Part shown: in pieces, positions 35,168 through 44,291 of the stretch
How the letters are laid out: each line of letters begins with the position of its first letter
How positions within the stretch are numbered: position 1 is the first letter of the stretch
DNA from: Sphingomonas_B tabacisoli
GTDB taxonomy: Bacteria; Pseudomonadota; Alphaproteobacteria; Sphingomonadales; Sphingomonadaceae
Assembly: GCF_042678385.1 (NCBI RefSeq)
Contig: NZ_JBHUDY010000001.1
Coordinates: 1,116,001-1,180,000 of the forward strand
Length of the DNA stretch: 64,000 bases
Reading direction: 5' to 3'
Position numbers and translations under genes: made by a program
Notes under the pieces: model-generated
Database searches by the model: none
What the model was told of the DNA's origin: nothing
The model's input: only the letters and a program-made list of their open reading frames with translations

Positions 35168-35473
35168 ATGATCGGCCTCCAGCACTATCTGATCGTGTCC
35201 GCGATCCTGTTCGTGATGGGGGTGCTCGGCATCTTCCTCAATAGGAAGAACATCATCGTCATTCTGATGGCGATCGAGCTGATCCTGCTTTCGGTGAACC
35301 TGAACCTGGTGGCGTTCAGCGCCTATCTGCATGATCTGGTCGGCCAGGTGTTCGCGATGTTCGTGCTGACCGTGGCGGCCGGCGAGGCGGCGATCGGGCT
35401 CGCCATTCTGGTTATCTATTTCCGCAACCGCGGCACCATCGCGGTGGACGATGTCGACAGGTTGAGGGGATGA
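35168..35473 (+). CDS. nuoK: NADH-quinone oxidoreductase subunit K
   Basis: A 101-residue subunit with three membrane helices and the conserved glutamates of the proton path (LMAIELILLSVNLN and VAAGEAAIGLA). It overlaps nuoL at ATGA. Confidence 0.95.
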   Translation: MIGLQHYLIVSAILFVMGVLGIFLNRKNIIVILMAIELILLSVNLNLVAFSAYLHDLVGQVFAMFVLTVAAGEAAIGLAILVIYFRNRGTIAVDDVDRLRG

Positions 35474-37530
35474 TCCAGGCCATCGTATTCCTGCCGCTGC
35501 TGGCCGCGATCGTAGCCGGGCTCGGCAACCGGGCGTTCGGCAACACCATCGCCAAGTCGATCACGACGGGCGCGCTGTTCGTGTCGTGCGCCTTGAGCTG
35601 GCCGATCTTCCTTGGCTTCCTGTCCGGCAGCGAGACCGCGCACGTCGTGCCGGTGCTGCAATGGATCAAGTCGGATGCGTTCGACGTCCATTGGGCGCTG
35701 CGCGTCGACACGCTGACCGCGGTGATGCTGGTCGTGGTGACGTCCGTTTCCGCGCTCGTTCACCTGTATAGCTGGGGCTATATGGCGGAGGACGACAGCC
35801 AGCCGCGCTTCTTCGCGTACCTATCGCTGTTCACCTTCGCGATGCTGATGCTGGTGACGGCGGACAATCTGGTCCAGATGTTCTTCGGCTGGGAAGGCGT
35901 CGGCCTCGCATCGTACCTGCTGATCGGCTTCTGGTACTACAAGCCCTCGGCCAACGCAGCGGCGATCAAGGCGTTCGTCGTCAACCGCGTCGGCGATTTC
36001 GGCTTCATGCTCGGCATCTTCGGCACCTTCCTGGTGTTCGGCACCGTCTCGATCCCGGAAATTCTCGCAGCCGCGCCCAGCATGGCCGGCTCCACCGTCG
36101 GTTTCCTCGGCAACCGCGTCGACACGATGACCTTGCTCTGTCTGCTGCTGTTCGTCGGCGCGTGCGGCAAGTCGGCGCAGCTTGGCCTCCACACCTGGTT
36201 GCCGGATGCGATGGAGGGCCCGACGCCGGTCTCCGCGTTGATCCACGCCGCGACGATGGTGACCGCGGGCGTGTTCATGGTCTGCCGCATGTCGCCGATG
36301 TTCGAGACCAGCCACACCGCGATGACGGTGGTGACGCTGGTGGGCGCGGCGACGGCGCTGTTCGCGGCGACCGTGGGCACGACCCAAACCGACATCAAGC
36401 GCGTGATCGCCTATTCGACCTGCTCGCAGCTCGGCTATATGTTCTTCGCGGCGGGCGTCGGCGCGTACGGCGCGGCGATGTTCCACCTGTTCACGCACGC
36501 CTTCTTCAAGGCGCTGCTGTTCCTCGGCGCCGGTTCGGTGATCCACGCGATGCACCATGAGCAGGACATGCGCTTCTACGGGGGCCTCAGGAAAGCGATC
36601 CCGATCACCTTCGCGGTGATGATGATCGGCACGCTCGCGATCACGGGCGTTGGCGTGGCCGGGCTGTTCGGGTTCGCCGGCTTCTATTCGAAGGACGCGA
36701 TCATTGAGTCCGCCTTCGCGTCGCACACCGACGCGGGCGGGATCGCCTTCGCCGTCGGCGTGTTCGCGGCGCTGCTGACCAGCTTCTATTCGTGGCGGCT
36801 GGTGTTCCTGACCTTCTTCGGCGAGCCGCGCTGGGCCGCGTCCGAGCATATCCAGCATGCGGTGCATGACGCGCACGATCATCATCATAACGAGCCGGAT
36901 CAGGAAACGGCCGGCGCGACGCCTTCGGCGCATGATGCCGGCGCGCACGACGTGCCGCATGGTACTGGTGGCTATCACCCGCACGAAAGCCCGCTGTCGA
37001 TGCTGGTGCCGCTGGTGCTGCTCGCGACCGGCGCGCTGCTCGCCGGCTTCCTGTTCGACGAGGCATTCCTGTCGCCCGAGCACGGTCTTGCCTTCTGGAA
37101 AGGCAGCCTGTTCTTCGACGAGCATCTGATGCACGCGCGGCACGGCGTGCCCGAGTGGGTGAAATACTCGGCGACCGCGGCCTGGATCGTCGGCCTGGTC
37201 ATCGCCTGGTACGCCTATCTGAAGGACACGACCGTGCCGGCGCGGTTCACGGCGACCTTCCGCGGGCTCTACGCCTTCCTGCTCAACAAATGGTATTTCG
37301 ACGAATTGTATAACCTGATCTTCGTCCGCCCGGCCTTCGCGATCGGCCGCTTCTTCTGGAAGCGCGGCGACGAAGGCACGATCGACCGGTTCGGCCCGAA
37401 CGGCGTCGCGGCTTTGGTCGCCGGCACCAGCCGGGTCAGCTCGCGGCTCCAGTCCGGCTATGTCTATACCTACGCGTTCGTGATGCTGATCGGCCTTGCG
37501 GGTGCCGCCACTTGGGCGATTGCGGGGTGA
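35470..37530 (+). CDS. nuoL: NADH-quinone oxidoreductase subunit L with His-rich loop
   Basis: A 686-residue antiporter-like proton-pumping subunit. Conserved features include FFGWEGVGLASYLLIGFW and LHTWLPDAMEGPTPVSALIHAATMVTAG. Between residues about 457 and 507 a soluble loop contains twelve histidines, including three in a row. The long C-terminal lateral helix region follows. Confidence 0.96.
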   Translation: MIQAIVFLPLLAAIVAGLGNRAFGNTIAKSITTGALFVSCALSWPIFLGFLSGSETAHVVPVLQWIKSDAFDVHWALRVDTLTAVMLVVVTSVSALVHLYSWGYMAEDDSQPRFFAYLSLFTFAMLMLVTADNLVQMFFGWEGVGLASYLLIGFWYYKPSANAAAIKAFVVNRVGDFGFMLGIFGTFLVFGTVSIPEILAAAPSMAGSTVGFLGNRVDTMTLLCLLLFVGACGKSAQLGLHTWLPDAMEGPTPVSALIHAATMVTAGVFMVCRMSPMFETSHTAMTVVTLVGAATALFAATVGTTQTDIKRVIAYSTCSQLGYMFFAAGVGAYGAAMFHLFTHAFFKALLFLGAGSVIHAMHHEQDMRFYGGLRKAIPITFAVMMIGTLAITGVGVAGLFGFAGFYSKDAIIESAFASHTDAGGIAFAVGVFAALLTSFYSWRLVFLTFFGEPRWAASEHIQHAVHDAHDHHHNEPDQETAGATPSAHDAGAHDVPHGTGGYHPHESPLSMLVPLVLLATGALLAGFLFDEAFLSPEHGLAFWKGSLFFDEHLMHARHGVPEWVKYSATAAWIVGLVIAWYAYLKDTTVPARFTATFRGLYAFLLNKWYFDELYNLIFVRPAFAIGRFFWKRGDEGTIDRFGPNGVAALVAGTSRVSSRLQSGYVYTYAFVMLIGLAGAATWAIAG

Positions 37531-37562
37531 GCGGGATGAGGGGGATGAGCTTGCACCACCAA

Positions 37563-37651
37563 CCGTCCATGCCGAGCGAAGTCGAGGCACGCACTTTCTG
37601 TTCGGCTGCCATCGAGGCAGTGCGTCCCTCGACTTCGCTCGGGATGGACGG
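37563..37651. repeat. Palindromic element, family D, between nuoL and nuoM
   Basis: Arms CCGTCCATGCCGAGCGAAGT and CTTCGCTCGGGATGGACGG are near-inverse copies; the core CGAGCGAAGTCGAG is shared with 30493-30567. It lies 21 bp before nuoM. Confidence 0.75.
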
Positions 37652-37672
37652 GACTTTGGCGGGACTGAGCCA

Positions 37673-39211
37673 ATGAACCAGCTCGGCTTTCCCATCCTGA
37701 CGCTGATGCTCGCCGTGCCGATGGCGGCGGCGATCGCGTGCCTTTACGTGAAGGACGAAGCCGCGCGCTGGCTGGCGCTGGCGGCGACGCTGGTCGACTT
37801 CGCGCTCGGCATCCTGCTCTGGGTGAGCTTCGACGCCCGCGCCGGGGCGCCGCAATGGCAGTTCGTCGAGAATGTGCCGGTGTTCGGCCGCTTCGCCTGG
37901 GCGCTGGGCATCGACGGTATCGCCATGCTGCTGATCGAACTCTCCGTGTTCCTGATGCCGATCTGCATCCTGGCGAGTTGGACCTCGATCACCAAGCGCG
38001 TGCCCGAGTACATGGCGGCGTTCCTGCTGACCGAAGTGCTGATGATCGGCACCTTCGCGGCGCAGGACCTGTTCCTGTTCTACATCTTCTTCGAAGCCGG
38101 CCTGATCCCGATGTACCTGATCATCGGCATCTGGGGCGGCGCGAACCGCATCTACGCGAGTTACAAATTCTTCCTCTACACGCTGCTCGGATCGGTGCTG
38201 ATGCTGATCGCGATGCTGTGGATGTCGAATTACGCCGGCACCACCGACATCCCGACGCTGATGAACACCGACTTCCCGGTGGAAGCCCAGACATGGCTGT
38301 GGCTCGCCTTCTTCGCCAGCTTTGCCGTCAAAGTGCCGATGTGGCCGGTGCACACCTGGCTGCCCGACGCGCACGTGCAGGCGCCGACCGCCGGCTCGGT
38401 GATCCTGGCCGGCGTGCTGCTGAAGCTCGGCGGCTACGGCTTCATCCGCTTCTCGCTGCCGATGTTCCCCGAGGCGTCGTCGACGCTGATCTGGGTGATC
38501 CTGGCGCTGTCGGGCATCGCGGTCGTCTACACGTCGCTCGTCGCGCTGGTGCAGAACGACATGAAGAAGCTGATCGCCTATTCGTCGGTCGCGCACATGG
38601 CGATCGTGACGATTGGGCTGTTCGCCTTCAATCGTCAGGGCCTTGAAGGCTCGATGATGGTGATGCTCTCGCACGGCCTGGTCTCGGGCGCGCTCTTCCT
38701 GTGCGTCGGCGTGATCTATGACCGGCTGCACACTCGCGAGATCGCGCGCTACGGTGGCCTTTCGAACAACATGCCGCGCTATGCGCTGCTGTTCATGCTG
38801 TTTACGATGGCGTCGGTCGGCCTGCCGGGGACGAGTGGTTTCGTCGGCGAGTTCCTGTCGCTGATGGGCGCGTGGCAGGTGAGCACGGTGGCGACCGCGG
38901 TCTGCACCACCGGCATCATCCTGGGTGCGGCCTATATGCTTTACCTCTACTGGCGCGTGGCGTTCGGCACGTCGCGCAACGAGGATGCGGCGGCGATGCC
39001 GGACCTCGACATGCGCGAGATCATCAGTCTCGGCGCGATCGCGGCGGTGGTGCTGTGGATGGGCGTGTATCCCGAGAGCTTCCTGGCGCCGATGCGCAAC
39101 GACATCGGCGCGCTGGTCGCCCGCGTCGATCGCGCGAAGCCGAGCTTCGACCCGCAGTTTGCGGTCGGCAAACCCCAAGCACATCTGCCGGTCGAGGCGG
39201 CGGCGCACTGA
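37673..39211 (+). CDS. nuoM: NADH-quinone oxidoreductase subunit M
   Basis: A 512-residue antiporter-like subunit with about 14 helices. Conserved stretches are YIFFEAGLIPMYLIIGIWGG and VHTWLPDAHVQAPTAGSVILAGVLLKLGGYG. The frame is open upstream through the palindromic element; ATG 37673 gives the family start. It overlaps nuoN at TGATG. Confidence 0.95.
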   Translation: MNQLGFPILTLMLAVPMAAAIACLYVKDEAARWLALAATLVDFALGILLWVSFDARAGAPQWQFVENVPVFGRFAWALGIDGIAMLLIELSVFLMPICILASWTSITKRVPEYMAAFLLTEVLMIGTFAAQDLFLFYIFFEAGLIPMYLIIGIWGGANRIYASYKFFLYTLLGSVLMLIAMLWMSNYAGTTDIPTLMNTDFPVEAQTWLWLAFFASFAVKVPMWPVHTWLPDAHVQAPTAGSVILAGVLLKLGGYGFIRFSLPMFPEASSTLIWVILALSGIAVVYTSLVALVQNDMKKLIAYSSVAHMAIVTIGLFAFNRQGLEGSMMVMLSHGLVSGALFLCVGVIYDRLHTREIARYGGLSNNMPRYALLFMLFTMASVGLPGTSGFVGEFLSLMGAWQVSTVATAVCTTGIILGAAYMLYLYWRVAFGTSRNEDAAAMPDLDMREIISLGAIAAVVLWMGVYPESFLAPMRNDIGALVARVDRAKPSFDPQFAVGKPQAHLPVEAAAH

Positions 39212-40656
39212 TGGATTACGCACAGAATCTTCTCGTCGCACTGCCGGAGGAAATCCTTGGGGCTGGCGCGATCGTGCTGATGATGGTCGCGGCCTATGCC
39301 GGCGACCGCGCGACGCGGGCCATCGGCTGGGCGGCGGTGCTGCTGCTGGTCGCGGCGCTGGTCGCGTCGCTGTTTCCGGCGGGCGGGGCGTTCGACGGGC
39401 TTTATGTGGCCGACGCCTTCTCCGCCTTCGCCAAGGCGCTGGTCTATGGCGGCGCGGCGGTGGCGGTGATCCTGGCGCCCGATTTCTTCGAGCGCAATCG
39501 CGGTTCGCTGCGCGCCGAATATCCGGTGCTGATCCTGCTCTCGGGCGCGGGCATGGGCATGATGGTCTCCGCGACGGACCTGCTGACGCTGTATGTCGGC
39601 CTCGAGCTGCAGAGCCTCGCCGCCTATGTGCTGGCGAGCTTCATGCGCAAGGACGCGCGCTCGGCCGAAGCGGGGCTCAAGTATTTCGTGCTCGGCGCGC
39701 TGGCGAGCGGCATCCTGCTTTACGGCATAGCGCTGCTTTACGGCTTTACGGGCACGACGCAGTTTGCGGGCATCGCCACGGCTATTGGCGGCGGGCCGCT
39801 CTCGACCGGGCTGCTGTTCGGCATCGTCTTCGCGATGGCGGGCGTCGCCTTCAAGATCAGCGCAGTGCCGTTCCATATGTGGACGCCGGACGTGTACGAA
39901 GGCGCGCCGACGCCGGTGACGGCCTTCTTCGCCTCGGCGCCCAAGGTGGCGGCGATGGCGCTGATGGTGCGCCTGACCGTCGAGGCGATGGGCCCGGCCT
40001 ATGAGGCATGGCGGCAGATTGTGATCTTCTCGGCGCTCGCCTCGATCGTGCTCGGCGCGGTCGCGGCGATCGGCCAGACCAATATCAAGCGGCTGCTCGC
40101 CTATTCCTCGATCAACAATGTCGGCTTCGCGCTGATCGGCCTGGCCGCGGTCCAGCCCGGCCGGCCCGAAGGCGTGGCCTCGGTGATGACCTATATGGCG
40201 ATCTACATCGTCATGACGCTCGGCTCGTTCCTCGTCGTCCTCCAGATGCGCGACGCTGAGGGCAACAATGTCGAGACGATCGCCAGCCTGTCCGGCCTGT
40301 CGCGGACCAGCCCCGGCCTCGCCGCGGCGCTGGCGATCTTCATGTTCTCGCTGGCGGGCATCCCGCCGCTGCTCGGCTTCTGGTCGAAGTTCGTCGTGTT
40401 CGATGCGGCGGTGAAGGCCGGGCTGTGGCCGCTCGCCGCGATCGGCATCGCTGCCTCGGTGATCGGCGCCTATTATTACCTGCGCGTCGTCAAGACGATG
40501 TACTTCGACGAGGCTGGCCCGGCCTATCACCGGATGGACAGCAAGCTGGAAGGCGGGCTGATCGCATTGTCCGCGCTCGCCATGTCGCCGGTCGGCTATT
40601 TCCTGATCCCCAAGCTGGGTGAGTTCAGCGCCAGCGCGGCGCAGGCGCTGTTCTGA
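39211..40656 (+). CDS. nuoN: NADH-quinone oxidoreductase subunit N
   Basis: A 481-residue antiporter-like subunit, the last of the fourteen Nuo subunits. Conserved segments are LYVGLELQSLAAYVLASF, FHMWTPDVYEGAPTPVTAFFA and LLAYSSINNVGF. Its TGA is overlapped by a probable CTG start of birA. Confidence 0.95.
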   Translation: MDYAQNLLVALPEEILGAGAIVLMMVAAYAGDRATRAIGWAAVLLLVAALVASLFPAGGAFDGLYVADAFSAFAKALVYGGAAVAVILAPDFFERNRGSLRAEYPVLILLSGAGMGMMVSATDLLTLYVGLELQSLAAYVLASFMRKDARSAEAGLKYFVLGALASGILLYGIALLYGFTGTTQFAGIATAIGGGPLSTGLLFGIVFAMAGVAFKISAVPFHMWTPDVYEGAPTPVTAFFASAPKVAAMALMVRLTVEAMGPAYEAWRQIVIFSALASIVLGAVAAIGQTNIKRLLAYSSINNVGFALIGLAAVQPGRPEGVASVMTYMAIYIVMTLGSFLVVLQMRDAEGNNVETIASLSGLSRTSPGLAAALAIFMFSLAGIPPLLGFWSKFVVFDAAVKAGLWPLAAIGIAASVIGAYYYLRVVKTMYFDEAGPAYHRMDSKLEGGLIALSALAMSPVGYFLIPKLGEFSASAAQALF

Positions 40657-41354
40657 TCGAGCTGCGCACGGTCGCGTCGACCGCGTCCACCAATGCTGAC
40701 ATGCTGGCGCTCGCCTCGCAGGGCGCGGGCGAGGGCCTTTGGCTGCGGGCCGTCGAGCAGACGGCCGGGCGCGGGCGGCTCGGGCGGGCCTGGGTGTCGC
40801 CGCCGGGCAATCTCTATGCGAGCACGATCGTGCGGCTGCGCCTTGGCGACCCGGGTCCGGCGACGCTGGCGCTAGTCGCTTCGGTCGCGCTGGATGAGAC
40901 GCTCCGGGCTTATGGCGCGGAGCCGTGGATCAAATGGCCGAACGATCTCTATATCGGTGACGCCAAGCTGACCGGCATATTGCTGGAACGGAGCGGCGAC
41001 GCGGTGGTGGTCGGCATCGGGGTCAACCTCGCGCACCATCCGGAAGGGCTGGATCGGGCCGTCACGAGCCTGGCGGGACGCGGGCTGGGCGCACCCGATC
41101 CGGAGCTGTTCCTGCGCGATCTGGCCGACGCCTTTGCGCGCTGGCTTGGCGTGTGGCGGGGCGGGCTGGAGCCGGTGCGCCGGCGCTGGCTGGAGCGGGC
41201 GCACCCGGTCGGCACGGCGCTGTCGGTGCGGCTGCCCGAGCAAGCGCCGATCGAGGGATTGTTCGACGGGCTGGATTCCGAAGGCGCGCTGCGCTTGCGC
41301 TTGGCCTCGGGCGCGGTGCAAGTGATCCACGCCGGCGACGTTTTTCTGATCTGA
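40653..41354 (+). CDS. birA: Biotin-[acetyl-CoA-carboxylase] ligase, probable CTG start
   Basis: A 233-residue ligase that activates biotin and attaches it to acetyl-CoA carboxylase; it lacks the DNA-binding domain of Escherichia BirA. Key motifs are STNAD, GRGRLGRAWVSPPGNLY, KWPNDL and KLTGILLE. The frame has no ATG, GTG or TTG between its upstream stop (40620-40622) and ATG 40701, yet the essential STNAD lies before 40701. A CTG at 40653 overlaps the nuoN stop (CTGA) and yields the family-like N-terminus xIELRTVASTASTNAD, so I take it as the start. Confidence 0.82.
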   Translation: MIELRTVASTASTNADMLALASQGAGEGLWLRAVEQTAGRGRLGRAWVSPPGNLYASTIVRLRLGDPGPATLALVASVALDETLRAYGAEPWIKWPNDLYIGDAKLTGILLERSGDAVVVGIGVNLAHHPEGLDRAVTSLAGRGLGAPDPELFLRDLADAFARWLGVWRGGLEPVRRRWLERAHPVGTALSVRLPEQAPIEGLFDGLDSEGALRLRLASGAVQVIHAGDVFLI

Positions 41355-41368
41355 AGGGAGGACCCGCG

Positions 41369-42145
41369 ATGCTGCTCGCGGTCGATGCAGGGAACACCAA
41401 TGTCGTCTTCGCGCTGGTCGACGGGGGCGACATTCGCGCGCGCTGGCGGATCGCGACGGACCCGCGGCGGACGGGCGACGAATATGCGGTGTGGCTGACG
41501 GCCTTGCTCGGGCTTGAAGGGCTCGACCGCAAGGCGGTGGATAAAGTCATCATCTCAACGGTCGTCCCACGCGCGCTGCACAATCTGGAAGTGCTCTCGA
41601 CCAAATATTTCGGCGTGGACCCGCTGATTGCCGGCCGCGACCCGGTCGGCTGGGGCATGGACCTGGACGTCGACGAGCCGCAGAATCTCGGTGCCGACCG
41701 CGCCGTGAACGCGATCGCTGCGCACGCGCTGCACCCGGGCGATCTGGTGATCGTCGACTTCGGCACCGCCTCGACGTTCGACTGGGTGGATTATCGCGGC
41801 GCCTACAAGGGCGGGATCATCGCGCCGGGCATCAACCTGTCGCTGGACGCGCTGGTCAACGCAGCCGCCAAGCTGCCACGCATCGCGATCGAGGCGCCGG
41901 CGACCGATTCGGTCATCGGCCGCAACACGGTCGATCAGATGAACATCGGCATCTATTGGGGCTATGTCGCGATGATCGAGGGACTGGTCGCGCGGATGAA
42001 AACGGAAATCGGCCGCCCCGCCAAGGTGATCGCGACCGGCGGCCTTGCGGTGCTGTTCGAGCAGCACACCAACGTCTTCGACGCGATCGAGCCCGACCTG
42101 ACCTTGCGTGGGCTGGCGATGCTGGCGGAGCGTGTAAAAGGCTGA
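41369..42145 (+). CDS. coaX: Type III pantothenate kinase
   Basis: A 258-residue enzyme catalysing the first step of coenzyme A synthesis. Motifs are the phosphate loop LLAVDAGNTN, LGADRAVNA and VIVDFGTASTFD. ATG 41369 follows AGGGAGGA six bases upstream. The nuoN-birA-coaX-RNase J order is common in alphaproteobacteria. Confidence 0.95.
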   Translation: MLLAVDAGNTNVVFALVDGGDIRARWRIATDPRRTGDEYAVWLTALLGLEGLDRKAVDKVIISTVVPRALHNLEVLSTKYFGVDPLIAGRDPVGWGMDLDVDEPQNLGADRAVNAIAAHALHPGDLVIVDFGTASTFDWVDYRGAYKGGIIAPGINLSLDALVNAAAKLPRIAIEAPATDSVIGRNTVDQMNIGIYWGYVAMIEGLVARMKTEIGRPAKVIATGGLAVLFEQHTNVFDAIEPDLTLRGLAMLAERVKG

Positions 42146-42162
42146 GCCAGTCCCTACATTGT

Positions 42163-42245
42163 CGTCATCCCCGCGAAAGCGGGGACCCAGCTTTCTTCGT
42201 GCGAATTGGCATCCCTGCTGGGTTCCCGCTTTCGCGGGAATGACG
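42163..42245. repeat. Palindromic intergenic element, family C (second copy)
   Basis: Arms CGTCATCCCCGCGAAAGCGG and CCCGCTTTCGCGGGAATGACG with an internal ACCCAGCTTTCTTCGTG; same layout as 23834-23912. It separates coaX from the RNase J gene. Confidence 0.78.
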
Positions 42246-42267
42246 AAAAAGAAAGAACAACAAAGAT

Positions 42268-43905
42268 TTGACCCCCAAGAAAGAACTCCTTTTCCTTGCG
42301 CTCGGCGGCTCCGGCGAGATCGGCATGAACGTCAATCTCTATGGCTGTGAGGGCAAATGGGTGATGGTCGATTGCGGCATCACTTTTGCCGACCCGGCCT
42401 ATCCCGGCGTCGACCTGATCCTGCCGGACTTGAGCTTCATCGAGGAGCGCGCCGACGATCTGCTCGGCATCGTGCTGACGCATGGGCATGAGGACCATAT
42501 CGGTGCGCTGCCCTATCTCGCCGCCGACCTCGGCGTGCCGCTCTACGCGACGCCGTTCACCGCCGGACTGATCCGCGGCAAGCTGGATGAGGAAGGCGTT
42601 TCCGATCAGATCAAGCTGCATGTGATCGACCGCGAGCACGGCCAGTTCCACCTCGGGCCGTTCGGCTTCGAATATGTGCCGCTTGCGCACTCGATCCCTG
42701 AGGGCAATGCCCTGATCATCGAGACGCCCTATGGCCGCGTCTTCCACACCGGCGATTGGAAGCTGGACGAGGAGCCGCTGCTGGGCACGCCCTCGACCGC
42801 CGCAGAGCTGGAAGAGATCGGCGACAAGGGCGTGCTCGCGCTGGTCTGCGATTCGACCAACGTGTTCAATGAGGAAGCATCGGGCTCCGAAGCGGCGGTG
42901 CGCGAGGGGCTGGACGGCGTGATCGCAGAGGCGACCGGGCGCGTGCTCGTCACCACCTTCGCTTCGAATGCGGCGCGGCTGCAGACACTGGGACAGGTCG
43001 CGCGCGACACCGGGCGGCAGATCTGCGTCGCCGGCCGTTCGCTCGATCGTATTCTGAAGGTCGCGCGCAGCGTCGGCTATCTGCGCGATTTTCCCGAGCC
43101 GATCGACTTCGATGCCGCGATGGCGCTGCCGCCGCGCGAAGTGCTGATCGTCGCGACGGGCGGGCAGGGCGAGGCGCGGGCGGCGCTGGGCCGTATCGCC
43201 TTCGACCAGCATCCGATCAAGCTGGACGCTGGTGATCTGGTCGTTTTTTCGTCGAAGCAGATTCCGGGCAACGAAATCGCGATCGGCCGCATCCAGAATG
43301 CGCTCGCGGCCAAGAACATCCGCATGATCACCGACCGCCAGGCGCATGTGCATGTGTCCGGCCATCCGGGGCGGCCGGAGCTTGCGCTGATGTACAAATG
43401 GATCCGGCCGGAAATCATTCTGCCGGTGCATGGCGAGCGGCGGCATATGGCCGAACAGGCGCGCTTCGCCGAATCGCTTGGCGTCCCGCGGTCAGTCGTT
43501 CAGGAGAACGGCACGATGCTGCGGCTCGCGCCCAATGGGCCCGCTGTGCTCGGCCAGGAGCGGGCAGGGCGGCTGATCGTCGATGGCGACGTGATCCTGC
43601 CGGCCGACGGCTCGACAATCAACGAGCGCCGGCGGATCGCTGCGTTCGGCCAAATGTCGGTCGCGGTCGCGCTCGACGCTTCCGGCCGGGTCAAGGACAG
43701 CGCGGTGCGGCTCCAGGGCGTTCCTGTCGAGGAAGACAAGGACGATTTCGTTGCCGAAGCCTGCGACGCGGCCGAGGATGCGGCGCGAAAAGGGGGCAAG
43801 GACGAGGATAAATTGCGCGAGGCGATCCGGCTTGCGGTGCGGCGCAAGGCGGTCGAATGGACCGGCAAGAAGCCGGTTGTGGATGTGATGATCCTCAGGG
43901 TCTAG
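42268..43905 (+). CDS. Ribonuclease J
   Basis: A 545-residue metallo-beta-lactamase/beta-CASP ribonuclease with 5'-3' exonuclease and endonuclease activity in RNA decay. The metal site LTHGHEDHIGALPY lies near residues 70-83; the beta-CASP segment with VTTFASNAARLQ and the later HVSGHPGRPE are present. A TTG at 42268 is taken as the start (TPKKELLFLALGGSGEIGMN); its ribosome site is weak. Confidence 0.93.
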   Translation: MTPKKELLFLALGGSGEIGMNVNLYGCEGKWVMVDCGITFADPAYPGVDLILPDLSFIEERADDLLGIVLTHGHEDHIGALPYLAADLGVPLYATPFTAGLIRGKLDEEGVSDQIKLHVIDREHGQFHLGPFGFEYVPLAHSIPEGNALIIETPYGRVFHTGDWKLDEEPLLGTPSTAAELEEIGDKGVLALVCDSTNVFNEEASGSEAAVREGLDGVIAEATGRVLVTTFASNAARLQTLGQVARDTGRQICVAGRSLDRILKVARSVGYLRDFPEPIDFDAAMALPPREVLIVATGGQGEARAALGRIAFDQHPIKLDAGDLVVFSSKQIPGNEIAIGRIQNALAAKNIRMITDRQAHVHVSGHPGRPELALMYKWIRPEIILPVHGERRHMAEQARFAESLGVPRSVVQENGTMLRLAPNGPAVLGQERAGRLIVDGDVILPADGSTINERRRIAAFGQMSVAVALDASGRVKDSAVRLQGVPVEEDKDDFVAEACDAAEDAARKGGKDEDKLREAIRLAVRRKAVEWTGKKPVVDVMILRV

Positions 43906-43907
43906 TT

Positions 43908-44010
43908 CCCCTCCCGCTTGCGGGAGGGGTTAGGGGTGGGCAAGCCCCCTCCGCATCGGATATCTGATCATTCCCACCCCCGACCCCTCCCGCAAGCGGG
44001 AGGGGAGGAG
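43908..44010. repeat. Palindromic intergenic element, family B (second copy)
   Basis: Nearly identical arms to 22912-23013: CCCCTCCCGCTTGCGGGAGG and CCTCCCGCAAGCGGGAGGGG, with TAGGGGTGGG tails. The right arm ends AGGGGAGGAG, six bases before the next ATG. Confidence 0.82.
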
Positions 44011-44016
44011 TTTCAA

Positions 44017-44283
44017 ATGCGCTGGACGTCGATTCTCGCCATTTACATTCTGTTCTGGTCGCTCTCCGTGTTCATCTCCTTGCCGTTCGGGGTGAGGACG
44101 CACGAGGAAGCGGGCGCCGAGCTCGTGCGCGGACAGGCGGAGAGTGCGCCGCACAGCTATGACTGGCGGAAATGGGCGATCCGGACGACCGTGATCGCGA
44201 CGATCCTTTTCGGGCTCTACTACGCCAATTACGTCTATGGTTGGGTCACGCCCGCCGACTTCGATTACACCGGCACCGAATAA
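44017..44283 (+). CDS. DUF1467 family small membrane protein
   Basis: An 88-residue protein with two membrane helices, matching DUF1467 in the stretches LAIYILFWSLSVFISLPFGV and YYANYVYGWVTP. The function is unknown; in alphaproteobacteria it often follows the RNase J gene, as here. Its ribosome site is the end of the family B element. Confidence 0.85.
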   Translation: MRWTSILAIYILFWSLSVFISLPFGVRTHEEAGAELVRGQAESAPHSYDWRKWAIRTTVIATILFGLYYANYVYGWVTPADFDYTGTE

Positions 44284-44291
44284 GCTGGCGA

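Noticed and set aside
35821..37695. 624-codon minus-strand frame opposite nuoL
   Set aside because: Same antisense composition; nuoL is complete on the plus strand.
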